From JANXAZ01 sp964504655 (GTDB lineage: Bacteria; Pseudomonadota; Alphaproteobacteria; Geminicoccales; Geminicoccaceae), in assembly GCA_964504655.1 (NCBI GenBank), contig CAZDFD010000004.1, positions 33,014 through 97,013 of the forward strand: a stretch of 64,000 bases of DNA, read 5' to 3'. Both the position numbers and the translations under genes were made by a program. The first letter of the stretch is position 1; each line of letters opens with the position of its first letter. The notes under the pieces were generated by a model, which ran no database searches, was not told the origin of the DNA, and saw nothing but the letters and a program-made list of their open reading frames with translations. Below are positions 25,894-34,452 of this stretch, piece by piece.

Positions 25894-26481
25894 TCAGCGT
25901 GCGTCGCGGCCGAGCGCGGCGAGCCGCTCGAGCCGGGCCCGGCGCGCCTCCGCCCCGATCGCGTCGACCCGGCCGACGAGCGTCGCCCGCACCGGGCGCA
26001 TGCCGACGAACCGCAGGACGCTCTGCTCGAGGCTCTTGAGCCCGTGCGAGCCGAACCACCAGCGATAGACCAGCGCCGGCATCCCCATGGTCACCACGAG
26101 CCGCGCCGAGCGGCCGGCGAGCCGCCCCCGGGCGCGGCCACGGGCGGCCTCGCCCTGCCAGGCGAAGCCGGGCCGGAGCGTCTGCTCGAGCCAGCCCTTG
26201 GTGAGTGCCGGCAGCGTGCCGAGCCAGAGCGGGAACACGAGCACGAGATGGTCGGCGGCGCGCAACGCCTCCTGGCTCGCGCGCAGCCCGGCCGGCGCTT
26301 CGCCCCGCTCGTAGTCGGCCTTGCTGCGCAGCAGCGGGAAGTCGAGCCCGGCCAAGGCCAGCTCCTCGACCGTGTGGCCGGCGCCGCGCGCGGCCTGCGC
26401 ATAGGCCGCAGCGAGCGCCGCGCAGAACCGGCCCGGATCGGGGTCCGGGTGGCCGTTGACGACCAGGATCCGGCGCGTCAT
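25894..26481 (-). CDS. Flavodoxin-fold NAD(P)H:quinone oxidoreductase family
   Basis: 195 residues of the flavodoxin-2 (MdaB/NQO-like) family. The FMN-phosphate loop follows the first strand (ILVVNGHPDPDPGRF), and the region LVLVFPLWLGTLPALTKGWL is characteristic. Predicted to be a cytoplasmic FMN or FAD reductase that transfers two electrons to quinones. ATG 26481 follows GGAGG. It is divergent from the mutarotase gene with only 36 bases between the starts, so their promoters must overlap. Confidence 0.85.
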   Translation of the reverse strand: MTRRILVVNGHPDPDPGRFCAALAAAYAQAARGAGHTVEELALAGLDFPLLRSKADYERGEAPAGLRASQEALRAADHLVLVFPLWLGTLPALTKGWLEQTLRPGFAWQGEAARGRARGRLAGRSARLVVTMGMPALVYRWWFGSHGLKSLEQSVLRFVGMRPVRATLVGRVDAIGAEARRARLERLAALGRDAR

Positions 26482-26517
26482 CCGCTGCCTCCGTCACGAG
26501 CCGAGGAGCCCCTCGCC

Positions 26518-26847
26518 ATGCAGCGCGTCGCCCGCCTGATCGGCCTCAAGCCCGAATGCGTGGCCGAGTACAAGCGCTGGCACGCGAGCATCTGGCCCGA
26601 GCTCGCCGCGCACATCAAGAGCTGCAACATCTCCAACTACACGATCTTCCTGCGTGAGCCCGAGAACCTGCTGTTCCTCTACTTCGAGTACGGGGGTGAC
26701 GATCTGGAGGCGGACATGCGGCGGCTGGCGGGCGCCGAGGTCCAGCAGCGCTGGCAGGCGGTCATGCGGCCGATGCAGCAGCCGCTCGCGACGCGCGCCG
26801 CGGGCGAGTGGATGGTGACCCTCGAGGAGGTCTTCCGGTTGGATTGA
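26518..26847 (+). CDS. L-rhamnose mutarotase family protein
   Basis: 109 residues, alpha/beta dimeric-barrel protein of the RhaM family (formerly DUF718). The residues ECVAEYKRWHASIWPEL and NYTIFLREPENLLFLYFEY fit this family, which interconverts sugar anomers. No rhamnose genes lie nearby, so the sugar is unknown; the sugar locus at the left of the window is a possible but distant partner. The ATG is preceded by GAGGAG ten bases away. Confidence 0.88.
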   Translation: MQRVARLIGLKPECVAEYKRWHASIWPELAAHIKSCNISNYTIFLREPENLLFLYFEYGGDDLEADMRRLAGAEVQQRWQAVMRPMQQPLATRAAGEWMVTLEEVFRLD

Positions 26848-26870
26848 GGCCGGCGGCCGGTCTGCCGCCC

Positions 26871-28916
26871 TCAGATGGCGAGCCGGCGCACGAAGGTGCT
26901 GAGCTCGGCACGGCCGGCCTCGGCGGCGGCGCGGGCGGCGGCGAGCCCCTTGGCGAGCGCCTCGAGCCGGTCTTCGCTCTGCGCCAGCCGGCCGAGATAG
27001 CGCCGCGCCAGATCGCCGTCCCGGGGCACCGCCTGCAGATTGGAGCGCAGCCGCGCCTGCTCGGTCTCGAGCTCGCGCCGCTCGCGCTCGAGCCGGCCGG
27101 CCTCGGCCTCGGCGTCTCCGATCCGCGCCCGGATCCGGCCGATCTCGGCCATCGCCCGCTCGACCGCCTCGGGCAGGTTCGCCCCGGCGAACAGGAGCCG
27201 GAGCTCCTCCGGGTCGAGGTCGAGGAGGGCCACCTCGCGCCGCTCGGGCCGCTCGCTCACCACCTCGAGCTCGAGCCGGCCGCCGGCCTCGATCCGCCGC
27301 TCGATCCGCCAGTGCCGGTCGGTCTCGGCCGCCGCTGCGGGCGCCGCGAGGCGGAAGCCCGGCTGCTTGGGGTGCTCGATCACGAGCGTGCGGGCCTCGC
27401 CGGCCGGCGCCTCGACCCGGTAGCGGGTGATCTGCCGTTCGACCCGGTCGAGCAGCAGGATCCCGTCCGCGACCTTGAACGCCACCACGCGACCACCGGC
27501 CGAGGGCTCGGCCAGCACCCGGGTCTTGCCGTCGATCGCGTAGGGGACGAGCCGGCTCTCGCCCGCGGGCAAGAGCGCCAGCTCGGCGTCGCCCAGGAAG
27601 CTGGCGCGGCCCTCGGGGTCGAGCTCGAGCAGCGTCACGATTCCGGGTGGCAGCGTGCTCGGACCGTCGTTGACGATCCGAACGGCGGCGAGCGGGCGGG
27701 TGGGGTGGCGATCCGGCTGCAGGAGTGCCACCCGCTCGGCCGGCAGCGTGCGGTCGGCGAGCGGCACGAGCGCGCTCGCGCCCTGGGCGAGGCTCACCGG
27801 GCGGGCGACGCGGAACAGCGTCTGCGAGGCGGCCTCGGCCGCGATCGCGGCCTCGAGCTCGGCCGGTGGCGGCTCGGTGCGCGGAGGCGGCGACGGCGGC
27901 GCCATCATCGCCACGCCCGCCGCGGCCGGGGCGGCGCTGCGCGCGGCCCGCCGCTCGCCCTCGGCCGGGGCGCCCTCGGGAGCGGTCCGGGCGTCGGCCG
28001 CCACGGCACCGCGGTCGACCCGCGGCCGCACGCCCTCGAACAGGCGGATCGGGATCTCCGGGCGGTCCACGAAGTAGGTGCTGGCGAGCGCCTGGCGGAG
28101 CGTGACCGGGCTGCCGGCGACGAGGGTGAGCTCGACGCCCGGCCAGTCGACGCCGCTGCGGTTGTCGACCACCGCCCAGGCCTGCAGTCGTGCGCCGCCC
28201 TCGCCCAGCACCACCCGATAGCTGGGCTTCCAGAGCGGCGCCTCGATCAGGTAGCCGACCCGGACCCGGCGTTCGCCGGCGCCGGCCAGCCGCACCACGA
28301 CCCGCCGCTGGCCGGGCTCGCGGGCGGCCGCCAGGCGGTCGAGCGCGGTCTCGAGCAGGCCGGCCATGGCGGGCTCGGCCAGGCGCACCGTCCCCGCCTC
28401 CTCGAGCAGGAACGAGCGCAGGCCCTGCTCGCTCGCGAGCGTCACTCGGTGCCGCAGGAGCTTGCTGTCGCCGACCGCCACCTCCTCGGGTGTGACCGCC
28501 AGCACCCGGCCGGCGAGGCTGCGCGGACCCTCGACCTCGAGCCGGGCGCCCTTGAGGGCCTGCAACAGCTCGACCGGGCGGGCGAGCTCGCGCTGGCCGA
28601 TCGGCAGGTCGCGGAACAGGTCGGCGAGCGGGGTCTCGCCGGCCAGCGTCACGGTGCCGACGAGGCCGGCCGAATCGTACACCGTCAGGCTCTTGAGGAT
28701 GTCGTCGGCCTGGCTCCGCGGCACCACGAGCGCGAGCTCGGCCTCGGGCCCGACCGTGGCGGCCCAGTCGAGATAGCCGACGCCGCCGGTCGACAGCAGC
28801 ACCCGCTCGAGCGCGAGCCCGGCGGCGCCGGCCGGCGGCGCGCCGAGCCCGAGGGCCAGGGCCGCCAGGGCGGTGGTCGACCGGCCGGCTGCGAGACGTC
28901 GCGGGCGCTTGCCCAT
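26871..28916 (-). CDS. Exported DUF4139 protein (mucoidy inhibitor-like)
   Basis: 681 residues with a signal peptide (TALAALALGLGAPPAGAAG). A DUF4139 beta-rich core with the conserved VGYLIEAPLWKPSYRVVL segment follows; a low-complexity Ala/Pro insert sits around residues 320-370, and a long coiled coil of Glu/Arg/Ala (about 565-665) ends the protein. Related proteins are secreted or periplasmic and of unknown function; one was named for mucoidy inhibition. ATG 28916 follows GGAGGAGC. It is followed closely downstream by no minus-strand partner and converges on the mutarotase gene. Confidence 0.8.
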   Translation of the reverse strand: MGKRPRRLAAGRSTTALAALALGLGAPPAGAAGLALERVLLSTGGVGYLDWAATVGPEAELALVVPRSQADDILKSLTVYDSAGLVGTVTLAGETPLADLFRDLPIGQRELARPVELLQALKGARLEVEGPRSLAGRVLAVTPEEVAVGDSKLLRHRVTLASEQGLRSFLLEEAGTVRLAEPAMAGLLETALDRLAAAREPGQRRVVVRLAGAGERRVRVGYLIEAPLWKPSYRVVLGEGGARLQAWAVVDNRSGVDWPGVELTLVAGSPVTLRQALASTYFVDRPEIPIRLFEGVRPRVDRGAVAADARTAPEGAPAEGERRAARSAAPAAAGVAMMAPPSPPPRTEPPPAELEAAIAAEAASQTLFRVARPVSLAQGASALVPLADRTLPAERVALLQPDRHPTRPLAAVRIVNDGPSTLPPGIVTLLELDPEGRASFLGDAELALLPAGESRLVPYAIDGKTRVLAEPSAGGRVVAFKVADGILLLDRVERQITRYRVEAPAGEARTLVIEHPKQPGFRLAAPAAAAETDRHWRIERRIEAGGRLELEVVSERPERREVALLDLDPEELRLLFAGANLPEAVERAMAEIGRIRARIGDAEAEAGRLERERRELETEQARLRSNLQAVPRDGDLARRYLGRLAQSEDRLEALAKGLAAARAAAEAGRAELSTFVRRLAI

Positions 28917-28971
28917 GGCTGCTCCTCCACTCCCGGCTGCAGGCCCCTCCTAGCACGGGCGCAGGCCGGGC

Positions 28972-30171
28972 TCAGCCCGTGACGCGAGGGCCGAGGAGCA
29001 TCGGCCCGTAGGCGACGAGAAAGCCCGCGAAGGCGGCGATCCAGGCGAGCCCCGCGGCGGGCAGGAGCCAGGAGCCGGCCTCGGGCAGGAGGGCCGCCGC
29101 CACCCGCAGCGCCGCGGCCAGGACGACGAGCCCGTAGATCGCGACCGTGCCGGCCGGAGCGGTGAGCGCGCGTCCGGTGTGCCCGCGGGTCGCACGGGTC
29201 ATGACCGCGAGCGTCATCAGCCCGACGGCACCCACGGTCCAGAGGTGGGTCGCCGCGGCGGCGAGCCCCGGCAGGTCGTGCACGAGGCCGGCGCCGGCCG
29301 CGAGGAAACCGAGCGGGACGAACAGGTAGGCCAGGTGCAGCACCCAGAGGAGCGGCTCGCCGCCGGTGGCGAGCGGTCGCCAGCGCCACAGCCGCACCAG
29401 ATGGACGAGCCCGGCCACGACCGCGAGCAGGCCGGCCGGCGCCGGGGGTGCGGCCACGGCCGCCGCCACCCAGGGCAGGAGCCCGAGCGCGCCGACCGCG
29501 ATCGCCGCCCGGTCGAAGCGGTCGAAGGGAGCCGGCGGCGCCGTGCCCGGCCGGTGGTGGCGGAGCCAGTTGGTGGTGAAGCTCGGCACGATGCGGCCGC
29601 CGATCAGCATGATCAGGAGCAGCAGGAGCGCCACCGCCAGGCGCGGCGCCAGCCGCGCGTCGCCGCCGAGCGCCAGCTCCAGATGCGTGGCCGCCTGGGC
29701 GAGGCCGAGCGCGGCCACGAGGCCCACCACCGGCAGGTTGCGGCGGTTGTCGCCGGCCACCACCTCGCGGCCGGCGACGAACGCCAGGGCCGCCGGGAAC
29801 AGGAGTGTCGCCGACGCCAGGAATGCCGCCGGCAGGAGATCGGCCAGGAGCACCGCCAGCCGGCCCACGAGCCAGAGCCCGACCAGGCAGAGGAGCGGCA
29901 GGCCGTTCAGCGGCAGCCGGCCGGTCCAGTTGGGGATCGCGGTCAACAGGAACCCCGCGACCACCGCGAGCCCGTAGCCGAACAGGAGCTCGTGGGCGTG
30001 CCAGGCGGCCGGGGGGATGGCCGCGGGCAGCGGCAGGGCGCCGCCGAGGAACGCGGTCCAGAGCAGCATCACGAGCACGCCCTGGACGCCGGCCAAAAGG
30101 AAGAACGGCCGGAAGCCGTAGCTGAGGAGCGCCGGCCCGCTCCAGGGTCGCGTCCGCGGGATCGCCGCCAT
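28972..30171 (-). CDS. NnrS family membrane protein
   Basis: 399 residues with about 12 membrane helices. The family signature is clear: YGFRPFFLLAGVQG at the N-terminus, then AWHAHELLFGYG, GFLLTAIPNWTGRLPLNG, and THLWTVGAVGLMTLAVM-TRATRGHTGR near the end. NnrS proteins bind heme and copper and ease nitrosative stress in denitrifiers. The ATG at 30171 is immediately preceded by GGGAG, an unusually short gap; an upstream extension to 30297 would overlap the cyclase start region. Divergent from the cyclase gene. Confidence 0.9.
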   Translation of the reverse strand: MAAIPRTRPWSGPALLSYGFRPFFLLAGVQGVLVMLLWTAFLGGALPLPAAIPPAAWHAHELLFGYGLAVVAGFLLTAIPNWTGRLPLNGLPLLCLVGLWLVGRLAVLLADLLPAAFLASATLLFPAALAFVAGREVVAGDNRRNLPVVGLVAALGLAQAATHLELALGGDARLAPRLAVALLLLLIMLIGGRIVPSFTTNWLRHHRPGTAPPAPFDRFDRAAIAVGALGLLPWVAAAVAAPPAPAGLLAVVAGLVHLVRLWRWRPLATGGEPLLWVLHLAYLFVPLGFLAAGAGLVHDLPGLAAAATHLWTVGAVGLMTLAVMTRATRGHTGRALTAPAGTVAIYGLVVLAAALRVAAALLPEAGSWLLPAAGLAWIAAFAGFLVAYGPMLLGPRVTG

Positions 30172-30277
30172 CTCCCGACCTCGGCTGCGCGCTCGGGGCC
30201 CGCGTGGTAGGGCCGAACCGGGCCGCTCGGCAGCCCGCCCGATGTCGCGGGTCGAGCCCTGGCCCCGGAGCAGGCCG

Positions 30278-30955
30278 ATGCGGATCGTCGACCTCACCTA
30301 CCCGATCGTCGACCATTTCCGCTGGCCGGTCGAACGGACGCTCGTCAAGGCGCACGAACGCGGCGACCCGTTCCAGGTGACCCGGGTGGCACTCGGCACG
30401 CACGGCTTCACCCACATGGACAGCCCGCGGCACTACTTCCCGGGCGCGCCCACCACCTCCGACCTGCCCCTCGAGGCCACCGTGGGCGAGGCGGCGGTGA
30501 TCGACCTCGCCGACGTCGAGGCCGACCGGCCGATCGACGCGGCGCGGCTCGCGGCCCGGGCCGGGCATCTGCGCCCGGGCGACATCGCGCTCCTGCGGAC
30601 CGGCTGGGACACGCGCCGGCCCCTCGCCGACGCGCGCTTCTGGCGCGAGGCGCCCTGGCTCGCCCGGGACGCGGCCGAATGGCTGCTCGCCCGGCGGATC
30701 AAGGCGCTCGCCGTCGACTTCCCGCAGGACCGGGTCATCCGCGACCTCCTGGACGGGGTGGTCCGGCCGATCGAGGAGCACGTCACCCACGACGTGCTGC
30801 TGCGCAACGGGGTGATCCTGATCGAGTATCTCTGCAACACCCTGGCCCTCGAGCGGGCGCGGGTCCTCTTCTGCTGCCTGCCGCTCAAGCTTCCGGAGTG
30901 CGACGGCGCCCCGGCGCGGGTGGTGGCCTTCCTCGACGGTCCCGCCCCGGCCTGA
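30278..30955 (+). CDS. Cyclase family protein (kynurenine formamidase-like)
   Basis: 225 residues with the metal motif LGTHGFTHMDSPRHYFPG, the H-G-T-H-x-D-x-P-x-H-type signature of the cyclase/KynB fold (here G-T-H-G-F-T-H-M-D-S-P-R-H). GDIALLRTGWD follows. Members hydrolyse N-formylkynurenine or cyclic amides and lactones; the exact substrate is open. ATG 30278 has GGAG eight bases upstream; a start at 30242 is possible. No tryptophan-degradation genes lie nearby. Confidence 0.85.
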   Translation: MRIVDLTYPIVDHFRWPVERTLVKAHERGDPFQVTRVALGTHGFTHMDSPRHYFPGAPTTSDLPLEATVGEAAVIDLADVEADRPIDAARLAARAGHLRPGDIALLRTGWDTRRPLADARFWREAPWLARDAAEWLLARRIKALAVDFPQDRVIRDLLDGVVRPIEEHVTHDVLLRNGVILIEYLCNTLALERARVLFCCLPLKLPECDGAPARVVAFLDGPAPA

Positions 30956-31083
30956 GTGCGGCACGAAGTCGAGCGCCAACACGAGGCCCAGGCAAACGAT
31001 GCCGAGGCCGGCGAGCGTCGCCGGCCGCTGCGGCCCGGGATCGCGGTCGTGGCTCGAGCCTCCCGGGTCGGTTGCGGCGGGGT

Positions 31084-31743
31084 TCAGGCGGCGAGGCGGT
31101 GGTCGCGCAGCGTCGCGAGCGCGGCCTCGGGCTCGAGGCGCTTGCGGTAATCAGGCTCGACGAACGCGGCCAGGATGGTCCCGCCCCGGGCCACGACGAA
31201 GGTCGCCGGGACCGGCAGCCACCACCCGCCGTCGCCGTGCCGCGCGGGCAGGGCGTGGCCGGCCCGCTCGTAGTAGGGTCGGACGGCCTCCGACAGGGCG
31301 AAGCGGACGCCGAGTGCCGCCGCGAGCCCGCCGCCCACGTCCGAGAGCACGGTGAAGGCGAGCTCGCTCTTCTGGGCGGTCGAGAGCGCGTGGTCGGGCA
31401 GCTCGGGTGAGACCGCGACGAGCTCGGCGCCGAGCCCGCGCAGCTCGGCCAGACGAGCCTGCCAGGCGCGCAGCTCGAGGTTGCAGTAGGGGCACCAGCC
31501 GCCGCGATAGAAGGTCAGGACGAGCGGCGAGCGGGCGACGAGCGCCTCGAGGTCGAACGGCGCGCCGTGCGGATCGCGCAGATCGCCAGCCCGTGGCAGG
31601 CGCGTGCCCGGCCGCGCCGCCCGCTCCACGAGCCCCGTGGCGCGCAGGGCCTCGATGTCGGTTTCGATCAGCCGCGCGGCGTCGGGGCCGACGCGCGCCT
31701 CCCAGGCGGCACGGAAGGCGTCGAGCTCGCTCTGCAGCGTCAT
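31084..31743 (-). CDS. Peroxiredoxin-like protein (AhpC/TSA family)
   Basis: 219 residues with thioredoxin fold. The redox motif is FYRGGWCPYCNLELR, Cys84 and Cys87, a CxxC rather than the single-Cys TxxC of classical peroxiredoxins. The N-terminal 45 residues are a helical extension. It should reduce peroxides or act as a thiol oxidoreductase. Divergent from a LysR regulator with 120 bases between starts, a typical arrangement for regulator and target. It has 128 bases to the cyclase gene on the other side. Confidence 0.87.
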   Translation of the reverse strand: MTLQSELDAFRAAWEARVGPDAARLIETDIEALRATGLVERAARPGTRLPRAGDLRDPHGAPFDLEALVARSPLVLTFYRGGWCPYCNLELRAWQARLAELRGLGAELVAVSPELPDHALSTAQKSELAFTVLSDVGGGLAAALGVRFALSEAVRPYYERAGHALPARHGDGGWWLPVPATFVVARGGTILAAFVEPDYRKRLEPEAALATLRDHRLAA

Positions 31744-31863
31744 GGCGAGGGGTCCCTTCGGCCGTGCGGCGCCGGTACGGCGTCCACCGGACCGAGGGTG
31801 ACCGATCCGGAGTCTGCAGGTAAGACGGCCCGAGCGTCGAACACTCATTCGGATCGCGTATCA

Positions 31864-32826
31864 ATGGCCGATCTTCTGAGCCTGTTCCGCACCTTCGTCC
31901 GGACCGTCGAAGCCGGCTCGTTCACGGCCGTGGCGCGCGATCTGCGCTCCTCGCAGCCCACGGTCTCGCGGCAGATCGCCCTCCTCGAGGAGCGTCTGGG
32001 CTGCCGGCTCCTGCACCGGACCACGCGCGCACTCACCCCGACCGACGACGGTCGGGTGCTCTACGAGCAGGCGCAGCGGGCGCTCGAGGCGGTGGAGGAG
32101 GCCGTGTCCGCGGTCGGCCGTCGCCGCGCCGGGCCGGCGGGCCGGCTCAGGCTCGGTTGCGCCGTCGTGTTCGGGCGCCTGCACCTGATCCCGCGCCTCC
32201 ACCGGTTCCTGGAGCGCCACCCGGCGGTCGAGGTCGACCTCGCCATGAGCGATGCGTTCGTGCCTCTGGTCGAGCAGGGCATCGACCTCGCGGTGCGCAT
32301 CGGCGAGCCGTCCGACCCGGGTCTCGTCGCCAGGCGGATCGGCCTGTCACGGCGCGTCGTCGTGGCGACCCCGGGCTATCTCGCGCGGCGCGGAACGCCG
32401 CACCACCCGGACCAGCTCGCCGGGCACGACTGCGTCGTCTACGAGGGGCTCGCCGGCGGCGCCGTCTGGAGCTTCGAGGGACCCGCCGGCCACTGCGCGG
32501 TGCCGATCCGTGGCCGCTTCCGGGTCGACAACAGCGAGGGCGTCCGCGCCGCGGTGCTGGCCGGGCTCGGCATCGGCTACGTGCCGGCCTGGCACTTCGT
32601 CGAGCAGGAGATCGACCGCGGCCTGCTCGTGCCGCTGCTCGAGGGTTTCACCCCGCCGCCCGCGCCGATCAGCGCCGTCTACCCCTCGCGGCGGCTCCTG
32701 GCCTCCAAGGTCCGGGCCATGATCGACTTCCTGATCGAGGAGCTGTCCAGCGACCCGGTCTGCGGCGCGCCGACCCGCGCGGCCGACGCCGGGGCGGCGA
32801 TTGCCGGTACCCCGGCGGGCGGCTAG
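31864..32826 (+). CDS. LysR-family transcriptional regulator
   Basis: 320 residues. The N-terminal HTH (SFTAVARDLRSSQPTVSRQI) and LEERLGCRLLHRTTR are typical; the C-terminal domain is a periplasmic-binding-like effector domain. The AT-rich stretch before the ATG at 31864 and the inverted CGATCCG/CGGATCG pair (31803-31809, 31850-31856) lie in the region shared with the divergent peroxiredoxin gene, which is the most likely target. Effector unknown. Followed by the SleB gene after 62 bases. Confidence 0.9.
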   Translation: MADLLSLFRTFVRTVEAGSFTAVARDLRSSQPTVSRQIALLEERLGCRLLHRTTRALTPTDDGRVLYEQAQRALEAVEEAVSAVGRRRAGPAGRLRLGCAVVFGRLHLIPRLHRFLERHPAVEVDLAMSDAFVPLVEQGIDLAVRIGEPSDPGLVARRIGLSRRVVVATPGYLARRGTPHHPDQLAGHDCVVYEGLAGGAVWSFEGPAGHCAVPIRGRFRVDNSEGVRAAVLAGLGIGYVPAWHFVEQEIDRGLLVPLLEGFTPPPAPISAVYPSRRLLASKVRAMIDFLIEELSSDPVCGAPTRAADAGAAIAGTPAGG

Positions 32827-32888
32827 AAGGCGCGGGCGAGCCGACGGGCCGGAGAGCCCACGGCAGGGCCGCCTGACGGGGAAACGCG

Positions 32889-33365
32889 ATGATCCGCAAG
32901 CTTCTCGCCGTGGCGCTCCTCCTCGGGAGCGCGGCCGGCTTCGCCGCACCGGCCCGTTCGGCCTCCCCGGAGGACGAGCGGGCGCTCGCCCTGAACGTCT
33001 ACCACGAGGGCCGCTCGGGCGGCCGCGACGGCATGCTCGCGGTCGGCTGGCTGACCCTGAACCGCGTCCAGGACAAGGGCTTTCCCAACGCCATCAAGGA
33101 CGTGGTCTACCAGAAGCGCGGCAAGGGCTGCGAGTTCGGCTGGACCTGCGACAAGGGGCCCGACGAGCCGGCCGAGGCCAAGCTCTGGGAGCAGGCCCAG
33201 GCGGTCGCCAAGGAGCTCCTGGGCGCCAGCCCGCCGGCCGACCCGACCAAGGGTGGGCTCTGGATGCACGAGAGCTGGCGCAAGCCACCCTCCTACACCA
33301 AGAGCCTCGTCAAGACCGCGAGCGTCGGCAAGAACGTCTACTACAAACGCAAGCCGGCGGCCTGA
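32889..33365 (+). CDS. Exported cell-wall hydrolase (SleB/Hydrolase_2 family)
   Basis: 158 residues with a signal peptide cut near PARSA. The hydrolase_2 domain has the catalytic glutamate Glu40 in NVYHEGRSGG, then AVGWLTLNRVQDKGFPN and the Cys-containing region KGCEFGWTC. Such enzymes are lytic transglycosylases acting on peptidoglycan in the periplasm. ATG follows GGGGAAA. A short gene by family standards, but the core domain is complete. Confidence 0.88.
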   Translation: MIRKLLAVALLLGSAAGFAAPARSASPEDERALALNVYHEGRSGGRDGMLAVGWLTLNRVQDKGFPNAIKDVVYQKRGKGCEFGWTCDKGPDEPAEAKLWEQAQAVAKELLGASPPADPTKGGLWMHESWRKPPSYTKSLVKTASVGKNVYYKRKPAA

Positions 33366-33393
33366 GCCGCGCCGGCGGAGCCGGGAGACGGGC

Positions 33394-34452
33394 ATGCGGA
33401 GCTGGCAGATCGTCCGCTGGGGCGAGCCCCTCGAGCCGCGCGACTATCCGGACCCGAGGCCCGAGGGTCGGCAGGTCGTGCTGCGGGTGCTGACCTCGGG
33501 CATCTGCCACTCCGATCTGCACCTCTGGCAGGGCTATTTCGACCTCGGCGGCGGCGAGCGCCTCGACATCACCACTCGTGGGCTCAAGCTCCCCTTCACC
33601 CTCGGCCACGAGGTCCTGGGCGAGGTCGTGGCGGTCGGCCCCGAGGTCCACGAGGTCCGGCCGGGCGACCGGCGGATCGTCTATCCCTGGATCGGCTGCG
33701 GCTCTTGTGCCGATTGCGCGCGCGGCGAGGAGCTTTTGTGCACCCGGCCGCGGGTGGTCGGGACCTGGCGCGACGGCGGCTACAGCACGCACGTGCTGGT
33801 GCCCGATGCCCGCTACCTCGTGGACTATGACGGGCTCGACCCGGCGGTCGCCTGCACCTACGCCTGTTCGGGCGTGACGGCGCTCTCCGCGCTCAAGAAG
33901 ACCGGGCTCACCCGCGACGACCAGACGCTCCTCATGGTCGGCTGCGGCGGGGTCGGCCTGCAGGCCCTGCAGATGGCCCGCGCGGTCGTCCCGGGCCGGA
34001 TCGTGGTGGCCGAGCCGGATGCCGAGAAGCGCCGGGCGGCGCTCGCCGCCGGCGCCGACCACGTCGTCGACAATCGCGATGCCAAGGCCGCGGTCCAGGC
34101 GGTCAAGGACGTCTCGGGGGGTGGAGCCGCGGCGGCGATCGACTTCGTCGGCCGGCCCGAGACCGCCCGCTTCGCGATCGACGCCTTGCGCCAGAAGGGT
34201 GGGACGCTCGTCGTGGTCGGGCTCTACGGCGACAAGCTCGTCTATCCGCTCGCGATGTTCCCGTTGCGCGTGCTCACGGTGCGCGGCTCCTATGTCGGCA
34301 CGCTTGCGGATCTCGAGGAGGTCGTGGGCTTCGCCAAGGCGGGCCGGCTCAAGCCTCTGCCGGTCCGGCGGGTGGCGCTCGACCAGGTCAACGCGGCGAT
34401 GGCCGATCTGGCGACCGGCCGGATCACGGGACGGATCGTGCTGACGCCCTGA
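33394..34452 (+). CDS. Zinc-dependent alcohol dehydrogenase family protein
   Basis: 352 residues, medium-chain dehydrogenase. The catalytic zinc ligands appear in SGICHSDLHLW and GHEVLGEV; structural zinc cysteines in GCGSCADCARGEELLC; NAD(P) loop in VGCGGVGLQALQMA. ATG 33394 follows GGGAGACGGGC. It could oxidise an alcohol or an aldehyde-linked compound; the substrate is not clear. The end overlaps the convergent metal ATPase gene by 29 bases. Confidence 0.9.
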   Translation: MRSWQIVRWGEPLEPRDYPDPRPEGRQVVLRVLTSGICHSDLHLWQGYFDLGGGERLDITTRGLKLPFTLGHEVLGEVVAVGPEVHEVRPGDRRIVYPWIGCGSCADCARGEELLCTRPRVVGTWRDGGYSTHVLVPDARYLVDYDGLDPAVACTYACSGVTALSALKKTGLTRDDQTLLMVGCGGVGLQALQMARAVVPGRIVVAEPDAEKRRAALAAGADHVVDNRDAKAAVQAVKDVSGGGAAAAIDFVGRPETARFAIDALRQKGGTLVVVGLYGDKLVYPLAMFPLRVLTVRGSYVGTLADLEEVVGFAKAGRLKPLPVRRVALDQVNAAMADLATGRITGRIVLTP